DNA of 64,000 nt from Silene latifolia (lineage: Eukaryota; Streptophyta; Magnoliopsida; Caryophyllales; Caryophyllaceae). The DNA lies in the NCBI RefSeq assembly GCF_048544455.1, contig NC_133538.1, positions 435,982,311-436,046,310 of the forward strand, given 5' to 3'. The notes beneath the pieces were generated by a model that was not told the DNA's origin, searched no databases, and saw nothing but the letters and a program-made list of their open reading frames with translations. Shown here in pieces: positions 36,529 to 46,540 of the stretch. Every line of letters begins with the position of its first letter. The first letter of the stretch is position 1. A program made the translations under genes and the position numbers.

Positions 36529-38007
36529 TCATTCTCGCTCGGTCATGGTCTCTGTTTCTGCAATTAATATTTCGTCCCCTGCATTTTGCCTGCCATCATT
36601 GTTTTCATGTTGAATTTCCTGATTTTCTTCACCAATTGCGTCATTTTCTTCAACATATTCATAGTCATCATAATTATCCAAGTTGGCATATGAATTGTCC
36701 AGGTTGTCGGATTGCTCAAAAGATTGTGAATGTGACTTTGTCTTATCGGAACAATCACTTACCATATATGGAAAAACATGCTCATAAAAAATGACATCCC
36801 TAGAGACAAAAGAATTTTTACGCTTTAAATCATATACTCTCCATCCTTTTTTACTTTGTGGATACCCGATGAATATGCATCGCTTGCCTCTCTCTGTGAA
36901 TTTATCTCGGGGTTTATCTTTATTGTGAGCGTAACATAAACTACCAAAAACCCGAATGTTGTCAAGTTTCGGTTTTTCCCCATGCAATACTTCATATGGA
37001 GTCAAGCCATTAAGGATACGAGTGGGTGTTCGATTAATGAGATAAGCGGCAGTTAAGACGCAATCGCCCCAAAACTCAATCGGAAGGTTTGCTTCAAAAC
37101 GAAGGGCTCTTGATTTTTCTAAAATGTGTCTATGTTTCCTTTCTACTCTCCCATTTTGCTGTGGGGTATCGACATTACTTGTCTGAAAAATTATCCCACA
37201 CTCATTGTAATATTCTTTCATGGTTCTCGAAAGGAATTCAGTCCCATTATCGCTTTGCACTACTTTTACTTGCTTCCCAAATTGAGTTTTGACCATTTTA
37301 CAAAAATTGATCATCAATTGACTCACTTCTCCTCTATCTCTCATTAAGAAAACCCAAACTCCCCTACTTCGGTCATCCACAATCGTCAAAAAATAATGAG
37401 CATTAGTTAAATTTTCGGCATGGTAAGGTCCCCAAATATCACAGTGGATAAGGGCAAATAATTCGATACTTCGCTTGTTATTCAAATTGAAACTAGAACG
37501 TGTCTGCTTAGCCCGACAACATGAATCACATACTTCACTAGTGTTCCAAGACAAATCATAACCAATTAAAGACGAAAAGGAAGATAAAATACTGCTTGAA
37601 GGATGACCAAGTCGTCTATGCCATAGTCGAGTATCGGCCTTTGTGCTTGTCTTTGCCACAATTTCTTCCCGATCATTCTTCAAGTAATAAACCCCGTCTT
37701 TGAGCTCACCGCGTCCAATCTTCATCCTCGTAGACTGGTCCTGTATAACACAATAGTTGGGATAAAATGTCACAACACAATTATTTTCCCTAATCAATTG
37801 TTGTACAGAAATTAAATCGCAAGTCAAAGACGGAACATATAACACGTCTTGTAATATGAGATTTTCGCCTATTTTCACACTGCCATATTCATTTGCAATA
37901 ATGTGAGAACCGTTTGGCAAGCCTACGGTGGATGGTTTGCCACTGCTCCGTTGCTCAAGTGTCTCACGTCGGCCAGTCATGTGATGGGACGCGCCACTGT
38001 CAATCAT
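36529..38007 (-). pseudogene. Copia protease end and integrase (fossil)
   Basis: The first residues, IDSGASHHMTG, are the copia aspartic protease active site. LWHRRLGHPSSSILSS is the zinc-binding pre-integrase domain, with CDSCCRAKQ. The integrase core has HCDIWGPYHAEN, TIVDDRSRGVWVFLM, VVQSDNGTEF and TPQQNGRVERKHRH, giving D, D and E. RIFNGLTPYEV-type and RVFGSLCYAHN blocks follow (here RILNGLTPYEVLHG). The tail is rich in N, D and E. It belongs to the young copia element. Confidence 0.9.
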
Positions 38008-38338
38008 CCAATTACCAATATACGTACCTGGTGTTATTTTCTTATTTTGATTACCACCAAGTACTACCCATTCTTGACGCCAAAAACGTTCGATTTGGTT
38101 AACTTCTTCTCGCGGTCAGATCAGTCCGTTGAGCATCTCCTTCACTTGTCGATGCAGCGTGACACTTATCTTCCATACCCATAAGTGTGTCATGTTTCTT
38201 GTTGCTGCCGTTCACTCCTTTACTGTTTCCTCCAGCAACAATAGTTCCTACCGTCATCGCATGTATGTTGATGTCGTGTTTTGTTTGTGTTTTGTAAAAG
38301 GATGAATTAGGCTCTCAGGATCGACTGCTCTGATGCCA

Positions 38339-38550
38339 TGAAGAATTGGAAATTGGGTAAAAGATTTTTGTATATTAATCATTAAATTACATCGTACAAT
38401 GATGATATATATACACCCAAAGACAATATTCTCGAGATATTAACTTACCTATTCTAAGGCCTAAAAATAAGGTAACCGTATATCGTTAACTTGCTGAATA
38501 ATCAAATAATATACATCGTAATAATATCGACTCAAAATATCTTCTCAATA
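38339..38550 (-). repeat. 5' LTR of the young copia element
   Basis: Identical in all bases compared to 27221-27432 and followed by the target repeat GTGTT at 38551-38555. The primer site on the minus strand adjoins its left edge. Confidence 0.9.
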
Positions 38551-38555
38551 GTGTT

Positions 38556-38867
38556 GCAATTATAGGATCATTAAGCCTTTATTATTGCGACACACTTTTC
38601 TCTGCGATTGTCCTCCTGACATAACAAATGAGGTTTCAGAGTCCTTCAAATAAGATTGGGCCTGGGTTCTGTTCCAACGAAGTGTAATATAATCAGTGGA
38701 GGATCTTGTATATAAATAAAGAGTAATATTTCAAGGGATGTCATATGTTTCACTGAAAAATTATCATTGGACTTGGGTAGGGGATTAAGTAAATACGGAG
38801 TATATTTCTATATGAAGTAAGTGTTTTAAGTCTTGATTTCCTCGGTTACTCATTTCAAGCTTTGCCG
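38556..38867. other. Short stretch between copia and the (TA)n tract
   Basis: No gene seen. AAATACGGAGTATA near 38790 is a word repeated through the window. It is probably part of the older DNA into which both neighbours inserted. Confidence 0.4.

Positions 38868-38921
<54 letters not shown>
38868..38921. repeat. (TA)n microsatellite, left flank of the dimer
   Basis: About 26 TA units run directly up to the first base of the element. A matching tract of similar length closes the right side at 52868-52920. Confidence 0.95.
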
Positions 38922-38925
<4 letters not shown>

Positions 38926-40208
38926 GCCGGATCCGGTGAGGCACCTCATTATGGCGAGGCGGCCGGCCTCACCATATTCATTCATTAAACTTGGGGCGGA
39001 CTGAATGTGGACTAATATTAAACGGGCTCATTCAATGTGGGCTGTCAATTCATCTTTTCCTAATTTTTCATGTGGGCTAAATATTTTTTTATCTAAACTT
39101 TTTTATGCAAAATATCTAAACAAATTTTCTTCATCAACGATTAATATCGTGATTCTAGGGATTGTTCATAGATTCCAAACCCAAACTCCATAAACTAATC
39201 AATGATTCATCAATTGCAGCGATTGTTCATAGATTCCAATTGATGAATTCCGTGAGGGTTGTGAATCGATTAATATCGTGATTCCAATTGCGGCGATTTG
39301 CCGATCAACGTGATTTCACAATTTCGAAGAAGATTTCGAATAATTTCGAGGTAATTTTGATCAAAATTGAGCTCGATTAATTTGTGTTTCAGTTTTAGTT
39401 TGTAAAATATTGTGATTGTAGTGGAATCGAAGGCTCGATTTTGTTGTAGTTAAAAATGTCCCTTAACACTGTATGTTCTTGTTGTATCATTGACATCTAA
39501 CTCACTGTGAGTCTTATTAGAATAATTGAAATAATGTTAATAGTTTTGGAGTTAATAAGGCCGCGGAAACATGTTTACAAAGCACGTTTTAGCAAATTAG
39601 CATAGAGCTTATGTTGATTTTGTTGAGGTTCTCTTAAGAGTTGATGGGGATACGAAATGCAGGAAGGAACAATGGTCTCGTGCCATGAAGTTTTGCTTAG
39701 CTTGTTTAGTTTGTTGAGCTCTCTTAGATTGTATTTTTGTTTTTCATTAACTGTTGAATTCTATTCCAAAACCCGGGAAAGGGTAAATGTGAATTTTAGT
39801 GATGATAAAAGTTAGTTTTTGTCTTGATGACTTTTTCGCTCCTGCATGATTAAATTATTAATGTGTTCAACTACGTTAATCTGCAGAAACATCTTTTCCT
39901 TTTCTTGCTGCTTTTAGTCAGTTAAGTTGTCTCTAAAGTTCGTCTCGTTGGTGGGGGTATGTTGCTACCTTGCTGTAAATCCAAAATGTGCAGTTTAATT
40001 TGCAGATAATGTCTCATGTGATACACATAGCATAAAGCTTGCATTTTATTTATGGCTTTACTTCTATGAATACAAAATCCACTCATCTCACTTTGAAGCT
40101 ACTACGTTACTTCCCTCTAACCACAAAAAAAAATTGATCATAACAAAGGAAACAAATTGTCGAGGAGGAGACATACTTTATTGGTTTAATATTTTCAATT
40201 GGTCTCCC

Positions 40209-40379
40209 TTGTGACGGATTATCATTTGTGACGGATATTTTGTGAGATAAAATGGTAACAAAATGGGTTAGTGGAGAAAGGGGACCACATGAATAGTGTT
40301 GCAGAGAGAGAAAAAGTGGGTACTTTGTGAGGTAAAATGGTATCCGTCACTCAAGAGTGACGGATACGTCTTGTCACAA
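40209..40379. mobile_element. MITE with GTGACGGAT ends, inside copy 1
   Basis: TTGTGACGGATTATCATTTG at the left and GTGACGGATACGTCTTGTCA at the right end form inverted arms, with GTGAGATAAAATGGTA / GAGGTAAAATGGTA sharing internal words. The same MITE is at 48093-48262 in copy 2, so it predates the duplication. A related one lies at about 57996-58165. Confidence 0.6.
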
Positions 40380-40676
40380 TCAAGAATTTGTGTAATATTT
40401 TATCTATAAGGCTCAATTTCGTATGTCGAGGTAATTTCATATGATCGTACTGTTTTACATACTACTTTGAATCCATGTTTTCTTTAGTTTAAGGTTAATA
40501 TAATCAAGGAACATATTTGTTTCCTTCAAGCTTATATGTTTTTTTGACACCGGAGAGATAAACAAGTTTGGAACTTTATGTCATTTAGTTGATGCCCACT
40601 TTTCTTCCATTCATGCTTTTGTTTAAGATTAAGATATACCTAGGCTAGCATTTAGCCAGACATCTTAGTAGTATCA

Positions 40677-42950
40677 TTTATTTTGCTTTTGTTCTTATTT
40701 TGTGAAGTCTATACCTTGTTTTGTGAATCCTACGACTTGTTTTGTGAAATTAGAAGGTAATATTGTGAAACTTGGTCATAAATTAGTTGAAATCACCTAT
40801 TTTGCTCTTGTTCTTATTTTGTGAATCCTAGAGCCTGTTTTGTGAATCTTATACCTTGTTTTGTGAAATTAGAAGGTAATATTGTGAAACTTGGTCATAA
40901 ATTGGTTGAAATCACCTATTTTGCTCTTATTCTTATTTTGTGAATCCTAGAGCCTGTTTTGTGAATCTTAGATCTTATTTTGTGAAATTAGAAGGTAATA
41001 TTGTGAAACTTGGTCATAAATTGGTTGAAATCACCTATTTTGCTCTTTTTCTTATTTTGTGAATTCTAGAGCCTGTTTTGTGAATCTTAGACCTTGTTTT
41101 GTGAATCTTAGAGCTTATATTGTGAAACTAAAAGGTAAAATTGTGAAACGTGGTCATAAATGGTTGAAATTATTTATTTTGCTCTTCTTCTTATTTTGTG
41201 AAGCCTAGACCCTATGTTGTGAATTTTAGAGCTTATATTGTGAAACTAAAAGACAATATTGTGAAACGTGGTCATAAATGGTTGAAATTATCTATTTTGC
41301 TCTTGTTCTTATTTTGTGAAGCCTAAACCTTGTTTTGTGAATCTTACGGCTTGTTTTGTGAAATTAGAAGGTAATATTGTGAAACTTGGTCATAAATTGG
41401 TTGAAATCACCTATTTTGCTCTTTTTCTTATTTTGTGAATTCTAGAGCCTGATTTGTGAATCTTAGACCTTGTTTTGTGAATCTTAGAGCTTATATTGTG
41501 AAACTAAAAGGTAAAATTGTGAAACGTTGTCATAAATGGTTGAAATAATTTATTTTGCTCTTCTTCTTATTTTGTGAAGCCTAGACCCTATTTTGTGAAT
41601 CTTAGAGCTTATATTGTGAAACTAAAAGACAATATTGTGAAACGTGGTAAAAAATGGTTGAAATTATCTATTTTGCTCTTATTCTTATTTTGTGAAGCCT
41701 AAACCTTGTTTTGTGAATCTTACGGCTTGTTTTGTGAAATTAGAAGGTAATATTGTGAAACTTGGTCATAATTGGTTGAAATCACCTATTTTGCTCTTGT
41801 TCTTATGTTGTGAATCCTAGAGTCTGTTTTGTGAATCTTAGACCTTGTTTTGTGAAATTAGAAGGTAATATTGTGAAACTTGGTCATAAATTGGTTGAAA
41901 TCGCCTATTTTGCTCTTGTTCTTATTTTGTGAATCCTAGAGCCTGTTTTGTGAATCTTAGATCTTGTTTTGTGAAATTAGAAGGTAATATTGTGAAACTT
42001 GGTCATAAATTGGTTGAAATCACCTATTTTGCTCTTGTTCTTATTTTGTGAATCCTAGAGCATGTTTTGTGAATCTTAGACCTTGTTTTGTGAATCTTAG
42101 AGCTTATATTGTGAAACCAAAAGGTAAAATTGTGAAACTTGGTCATAAATTGGTTGAAATCACCTATTTTGCTCTTGTTTTTATTTTGTGAATCCTAGAG
42201 CCTGTTTTGTGAATCTTAGACCTTGTTTTGTGAAATTAGAAGGTAATATTGTGAAACTTGGTCATAAATTGGTTAAAATCGCCTATTTTGCTTTTGTTCT
42301 TATTTTGTGTATCCTAGAGTCTGTTTTATGAATCTTAGAGTTTATATTGTGAAACTAAAAGGTAATATTGTGAAACATGGTCATAAATGGTTGAAATTAT
42401 CTATTTTGCTCTTGTTCTTATTTGGTGAATCTCAGACCTTATTTTGTGAATCTCAGACTTTATTTTGTGAATCTCTGACCTTGTTCAGTGAATCTGAGAG
42501 CTTGTTTTGTGAAACTTGGTCATCGTAAGTGGTTAAAATCACCTTTTTTGCTCTTTTCCTTATTTGGTGAATCTCAGACCTTATTTCGTGAAACTCATAC
42601 CTTATTAAGTGAATCTTAGGGCTTGTTTTGTGAAACTTGATCATCATAAGTGGTTAAAATCACCTATTTTGCTCTTTTCTTTATTCGGTGAATCTCAAAC
42701 TTTGTTTTGTGAATCTCAGACCTTGTTCAGTGAATCTTAGAGCTTGTTTTGTGAAACTTGGTCATAAAATCACCTTTTTTGCTCTTTTCCTTATTTGGTG
42801 AATCTCAGACCTTATTTTGTGAATCTCATACCTTATTCAGTGAATTTTAGGGCTTGTTTTGTGAAACTTGATCATCATAAGTGGTTAAAATCACCTTTTT
42901 TGCTCTTTTCCTTATTCGGTGAATCTGAGACTTTGTTTTGTTCCTCAACA
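40677..42950. repeat. Nested tandem array, TTTTGTGAATC type, copy 1
   Basis: About eighteen higher-order units of roughly 119 or 139 bp. Each starts at TATTTTGCTCTT and includes GGTAATATTGTGAAACTTGG and AAATTGGTTGAAATCACC. Every unit is itself made of 20-21 bp subunits (TTTTGTGAATCTTAGACCTTG and variants). The right third switches to a second unit type with GGTGAATCTCAGACCTTA. Short open stretches here are by-products of the repeat. No direct-repeat/spacer pattern of CRISPR kind. Confidence 0.9.
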
Positions 42951-43189
42951 TGAAGGTGGGAAAAGATCAGAAGCTATATACACAAGTATATTAGTACAAA
43001 GCAAAATAACAAAGTGACAACTATTTCTTTTCAGCGTAGCAGTTAACCAAAAAACGGAAAGTTCCAAGGTAAGGACTAGAGCACACCTCGAGAATCAATT
43101 TCTTCAGTCGTTCCTCTAATGGAAGGGGGAGCAGAGATAAGGGAACAACTCACATGATGAAAACTAGTGGAATGATTTAATTATTTCAA

Positions 43190-43257
43190 AACCAATTAGC
43201 TCAAATGGCAGAGCGTTGTGCAATGCACAAGGTGTGGGTTCGACTCCCATGTTGGTT
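43190..43257 (+). tRNA. tRNA-like sequence (pseudogene)
   Basis: The acceptor arms AACCAAT / GTTGGTT pair over 7 bp. A D-arm GCTC...GAGC and a T-arm GTGGG TTCGACT CCCAT follow. A-box TAGCTCAAATGG and B-box GGTTCGACTCC are intact. The anticodon region is about four bases short and is a TGTGCAATGCACA palindrome with no normal anticodon loop, so it is not a working tRNA. It may be a decayed tRNA or a SINE head. Confidence 0.5.
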
Positions 43258-43573
43258 ATTGACTGCTACTGTTACTTCAAAGCATAATTGGTATTTCTCT
43301 AGTGGAATTTTGGGTTTTGGCCTTTTCTGTCATGTCCAATTGCACCCAATTTAGATAATTTCTAACATTGACTTTACAAAGGACTCAAAATTGTAATCCT
43401 TTGCTCCTTTAGTGGCTCTGCACGACGTTTTGGCTTATGCACGCCGTTTGTGGACATCTAAGTTTGAGCTTCTTCTACCCATCCTCAATTTTGCACATCT
43501 GAGTACGGATTTGGCTAACTCATCCTCAATGTTATTGTATTTAAGTTTAATACACTAGATTCTTAAATTAACT

Positions 43574-43646
43574 AGGCTATATGAGATTCGAACTCATACC
43601 TTTGTGCAAGATTTGCACATTGCTCTCCCATTTGAGCTAATAGCCG
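43574..43646 (-). tRNA. tRNA-like sequence, opposite strand (pseudogene)
   Basis: Six of seven acceptor pairs (GGCTAT / ATAGCC), D-arm GCTC...GAGC, T-arm ATGAG TTCGAAT CTCAT. The anticodon stem TGTGC / GCACA is perfect with the loop AAATCTT, but base 33 is not T and one extra base precedes the stem. The internal promoter boxes are intact. It faces the copy at 43190. A partial third copy lies at 44553-44592 on the same strand. Confidence 0.5.
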
Positions 43647-43784
43647 TTAAGATATACGAGTACATAACAAAGATTAAATAAGGGGAACCTTAAGCTAATA
43701 GCCTTTAGATATGCAACAATGAAAAGTCTTTGCCAAGCTTAACATCCCGGTTTAAGGAGTTTCTTACAAGAATGATGAAAACAA

Positions 43785-44553
43785 TTCTTCTGGAAAATGT
43801 ACATTAAGATTGCAAGGGCTAAGCCAACACCCCCTAAAATTTTCAATGTGACGCAAGTTGTAAACTTGAAGACAATAAAGGGGTCACCTATCTCTGAGAC
43901 GTTGGTTCAGTTCTACCCACTAGCCGGAAGGATTGAAGGAAACTCACCAATCAACTGCAACGATGAAGGGGCCGAGTTTTACGAAGCTGATGTTTTAGCT
44001 AGCCTGGCAGAAGTTATAGCAAATCCAGATCCCGAGGAATTAATAAGTCTTACCCTATCCACCTTTTGGTGCTAACAAAAGCATAGTAACTGCGGTCCAA
44101 GTGAATTGGTTTTCGTGTGGCGGTATAGCCATAAGTATTTCCATTTCGCATAAGATCGCTGATGTAGCAACCTCTGTCGCGTTTATTAACACTTGGGCTT
44201 ATAATAATGCTCGAGGGTTAATTTCTAGTAATAATCACATTCACACCAAAACGGTAACCTTTGATTCAGCATCATTTTTTCCTCCCATGAATCTGGATGG
44301 GTTTTATGACCCTGAAAGTGTCATTTGTAAGGAAAAGATTGTGACAAAGAGGTTAATTTTCGACAAGGAGAAATTAGACGAGCTAAAAAAGAAATGTGAT
44401 AACGAGCGACTAGAGATCCCCGACTAGAGTTGGAGTGGTTTCTGCCTTCTTCTGGAAAATGTACATTAAGATTGCAAGGGCTAAGCCAACACCCCCTAAA
44501 ATTTTCAATGTGACGCAAGTTGTAAACTTGAAGACAATAAAGGGGTCACCTAT
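43785..44553 (+). pseudogene. Rearranged BAHD acyltransferase pseudogene
   Basis: ETLVQFYPLAGRIEG and NCNDEGAEFYEADV are the N-terminal hallmark of plant BAHD acyltransferases (vinorine synthase/HCT type, which move acyl groups from CoA to plant metabolites in the cytosol). SISHKIADVATSVAFINTWA carries the catalytic HxxxD motif as HKIAD. TRVGVVSAFFWK and VTQVVNL-type residues follow at 44425-44530, as in the family's middle. The C-terminal DFGWG part is missing and several frame changes occur. Oddly, about 100 bp of that middle part (TTCTGGAAAATGTACATTAA onward) is repeated in front of the N-terminal part at 43788-43891, so the order is shuffled. Confidence 0.75.
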
Positions 44554-44612
44554 ATGAGATTCGAAGTCATACCTTTGTGCAAGATTTTCTTGGTCAGAGG
44601 AACCAACCATCT

Positions 44613-44678
44613 TCATCTGAAGATATATTCACATTGCTTGCGATTCTTTAATCTCGATTCTAGCACATCAATTGCACT
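44613..44678 (-). pseudogene. Last exon of an unidentified captured gene, copy 1
   Basis: After TTTCTTTCAG the peptide reads SAIDVLESRLKNRKQCEYIF then R and a stop (22 codons). The preceding exon-like piece ends at 44885 (donor GTAAATTTC). In copy 2 that piece reads SSLRMQGIGISPDCNPDN then KLTNRQ, ending at 50952. The two have compatible borders about 200 nt apart. The family is not recognised. The exon is absent from copy 2. Confidence 0.4.
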
Positions 44679-45200
44679 CTGAAAGAAAAAGACGGTCTTG
44701 GTAAGATTCGAAAATATTTCAAACATTGAAGTCCTACAATTAAATATACTCGTGAAATCGACTCAAAAAAAATCATGAAATAGTTAATAGTAGGGAAACA
44801 TTGAAGTCTTTCATACCAAGTGCCCAACTATTAAGCTTATATCTTAACAAAGTTAACACTGAAAGTCTAGACAAAGAAATTTACCCGACGATTCGTAAGC
44901 TTATTATCGTGGTTACGATCTGGACTTATTCCAATGCCCCGCATTCGTAAACTACGAGAGGGAACGCACGAGACACGGACTGTTATAAAATAGCATCAGT
45001 TTTACTTCACCTCATCAAAGCTATTTGTCCAACTCAATAGTCAATTTGCACAGGAAACAATTTACCATAAGAGATGAAACAATAAAAAAATCATCATTTT
45101 GTTCATCTTATAAAGGCTGAAAGGGAATAGGTGCTAATGCGCCAATATTATATCAATACTCATGGATGGGTATATAACTATATGTCCTATATGGTATATC

Positions 45201-45310
45201 CTATAAAGGCTGAAAGGACATAAGAATTAGAGCTCCATGCATCCAGAAGAGGCAATCATGGCCTTGAATACATTTTGGCGCATTCACCAGGTAACCTGCT
45301 TTACCTAAAT
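45201..45310 (-). pseudogene. Exon-like piece of a captured gene, copy 1
   Basis: The minus strand reads GYLVNAPKCIQGHDCLFWMH then GALIL, open and in the same orientation as the pieces at 44613 and 46430. The same sequence is at 51269-51378 in copy 2. It may be an exon of the same unknown gene; unproven. Confidence 0.25.
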
Positions 45311-46419
45311 GCCATACAATGGTTTTTTTAACTAGGCAAAGTATACAGAAATATATAGGCCTCCAGAAAAACAAGCCATGAATCGAAATCGAAATTGAGG
45401 TATGAAACAGTAAAGAAACGAAAAGAAACATACGAATAAGTGAGAAATCGATCAAAACCTGCAAATAAAAAGAGCGAAACTCGGTGATTAAACTAATTTA
45501 TGACCAAAATTTAACAGAAATCGAAATCTAGGTTCTTACAATCTAATAGCCCTTCTCTGGCTACAATCTAAAGACCATAGCTTGTAATAATACAATATAC
45601 ATTTCTCTACTCCTACACTATTCTGTGGTCTAATTACCGCGATTTAGACCATTTCACTCCACACCTTAATAAGGTCTCTTTCTCTAGATTGTAACATGCT
45701 GAAACTGGAGGTAACAGAACCATGAAATTATCACATAAAATTCTAAATCAAACATAAACAAGATTAGATTCAAATCAATCAATCATTTCAAGCTGAAGTT
45801 TGATCAAAATCAACTCACCTATCTATAACGCTAAAGCAATCAAAACACGCTATAAATTCACAATCAAGTAATAATAAGAAAGCCCGAGCTTGCAATACTA
45901 CAATACTTTCTACTATTCCTAATTTCTTCGGCAGTCTAATTGCCGCAAATTAAACCACCGTTCCATTAACAGAAGCACAAAATTACTTAAACCTCTATAT
46001 CAAACAGTAACAATCTTAATTTCAATTGCGGAATCAAATCAATTAATCATTTTGAGCTGAATTTTGATTGAATCACCTCACCGATTGAAATATATTGCAA
46101 ATAATAGCAATCAAACGCGCTATAAATTCACAATCAAGTAGAAATAAGATTACATAATCTACAATTGTACGACAAACAAAAATCGCATAAGTTCAATTGC
46201 ATAATCAAATAAATGAGTCATCTTAAGCTTAATTTTCATCAAAATTATCTCATCGATCGAAATATCACAAACAATCGCAATCAAAACACGCTAAAAATTC
46301 AAATTCAAAATCATCTCAAATAATAATAAGCATAATCAACGATAAGCAAAACTAAAGCGAGAATAAAATAAAAGAATAAGATGCGAAATTAGGTTAAAGT
46401 AGGAGATAAATACTTAGAC

Positions 46420-46540
46420 GAAGCAGATTGAGATTCTTGTTCAAGCCAATGGCGAATTTGTTTAACGTTGCGACGAAAGATTGCGGCCGAGTTCTTGACG
46501 TCGCTACGAAGGAGAAGTACAGCGGCTGAAAAAAGAGAGA
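46420..46540 (-). pseudogene. First-exon-like piece of an unidentified captured gene, copy 1
   Basis: On the minus strand a CT-rich leader (TCTCTCTCTATCTCTCTGTC) is followed by LLLRSDVKNSAAIFRRNVKQ and IRHWLEQESQSASSK, then a GTATTTATC donor-like site. This has the look of a plant 5' UTR plus first exon, though no ATG in frame is close. The same piece lies at 52485-52600 in copy 2. No family recognised. Confidence 0.4.

Larger units (their letters stand above)
27221..38550 (-). mobile_element. Young Ty1/copia element, split by a nested LTR element
   Basis: Two 212-bp LTRs (27221-27432 and 38339-38550) are identical in every base I compared. The target duplication GTGTT flanks both ends (27216-27220 and 38551-38555). 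Next to the right LTR the primer site reads TGGCATCAGAGC on the minus strand, close to the usual initiator-Met site. Next to the left LTR is the polypurine tract GAGGGGGAG. Without the nested insert it is about 4 kb. Protease, integrase, RT and RNase H motifs are recognised in copia order. Short LTRs suggest the Ale/Retrofit lineage (inference). It is broken: one large nested insertion plus a few smaller breaks. Confidence 0.9.
43061..44878. other. 1.8-kb segment present in copy 1 only
   Basis: Copy 2 joins ACGGAAA directly to TTTACC, skipping this segment; both borders share GAAA. The segment contains the last exon of a captured gene whose preceding exon lies outside it, so copy 1 is likely ancestral and copy 2 lost it by a microhomology deletion. 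It also holds the BAHD pseudogene and two tRNA-like sequences. Confidence 0.7.

Noticed and set aside
38785-38985. Open stretch with a YIYIYI run, and a similar one at 52865-53068
   Set aside because: Produced by the (TA)n tracts.
39005-39193. 62-codon open stretch, repeated at 46889-47077
   Set aside because: Exact repetition comes from the duplicated element. The peptide has no recognisable feature and the DNA around it looks non-coding.
42307-42647. Small proteins encoded by the tandem array (both strands, also 50214-50505)
   Set aside because: The open stretches are just translations of the TTTTGTGAATC repeat (repeating residues such as FCESQTL) and have no independent support.
40677-42950. 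CRISPR-like array
   Set aside because: The repeats are contiguous tandem units with diverged copies and no unique spacers, in a plant nuclear context.
43190-43257. Functional tRNA gene
   Set aside because: The anticodon arm is too short and lacks T33 and an anticodon loop; it is better called tRNA-like.
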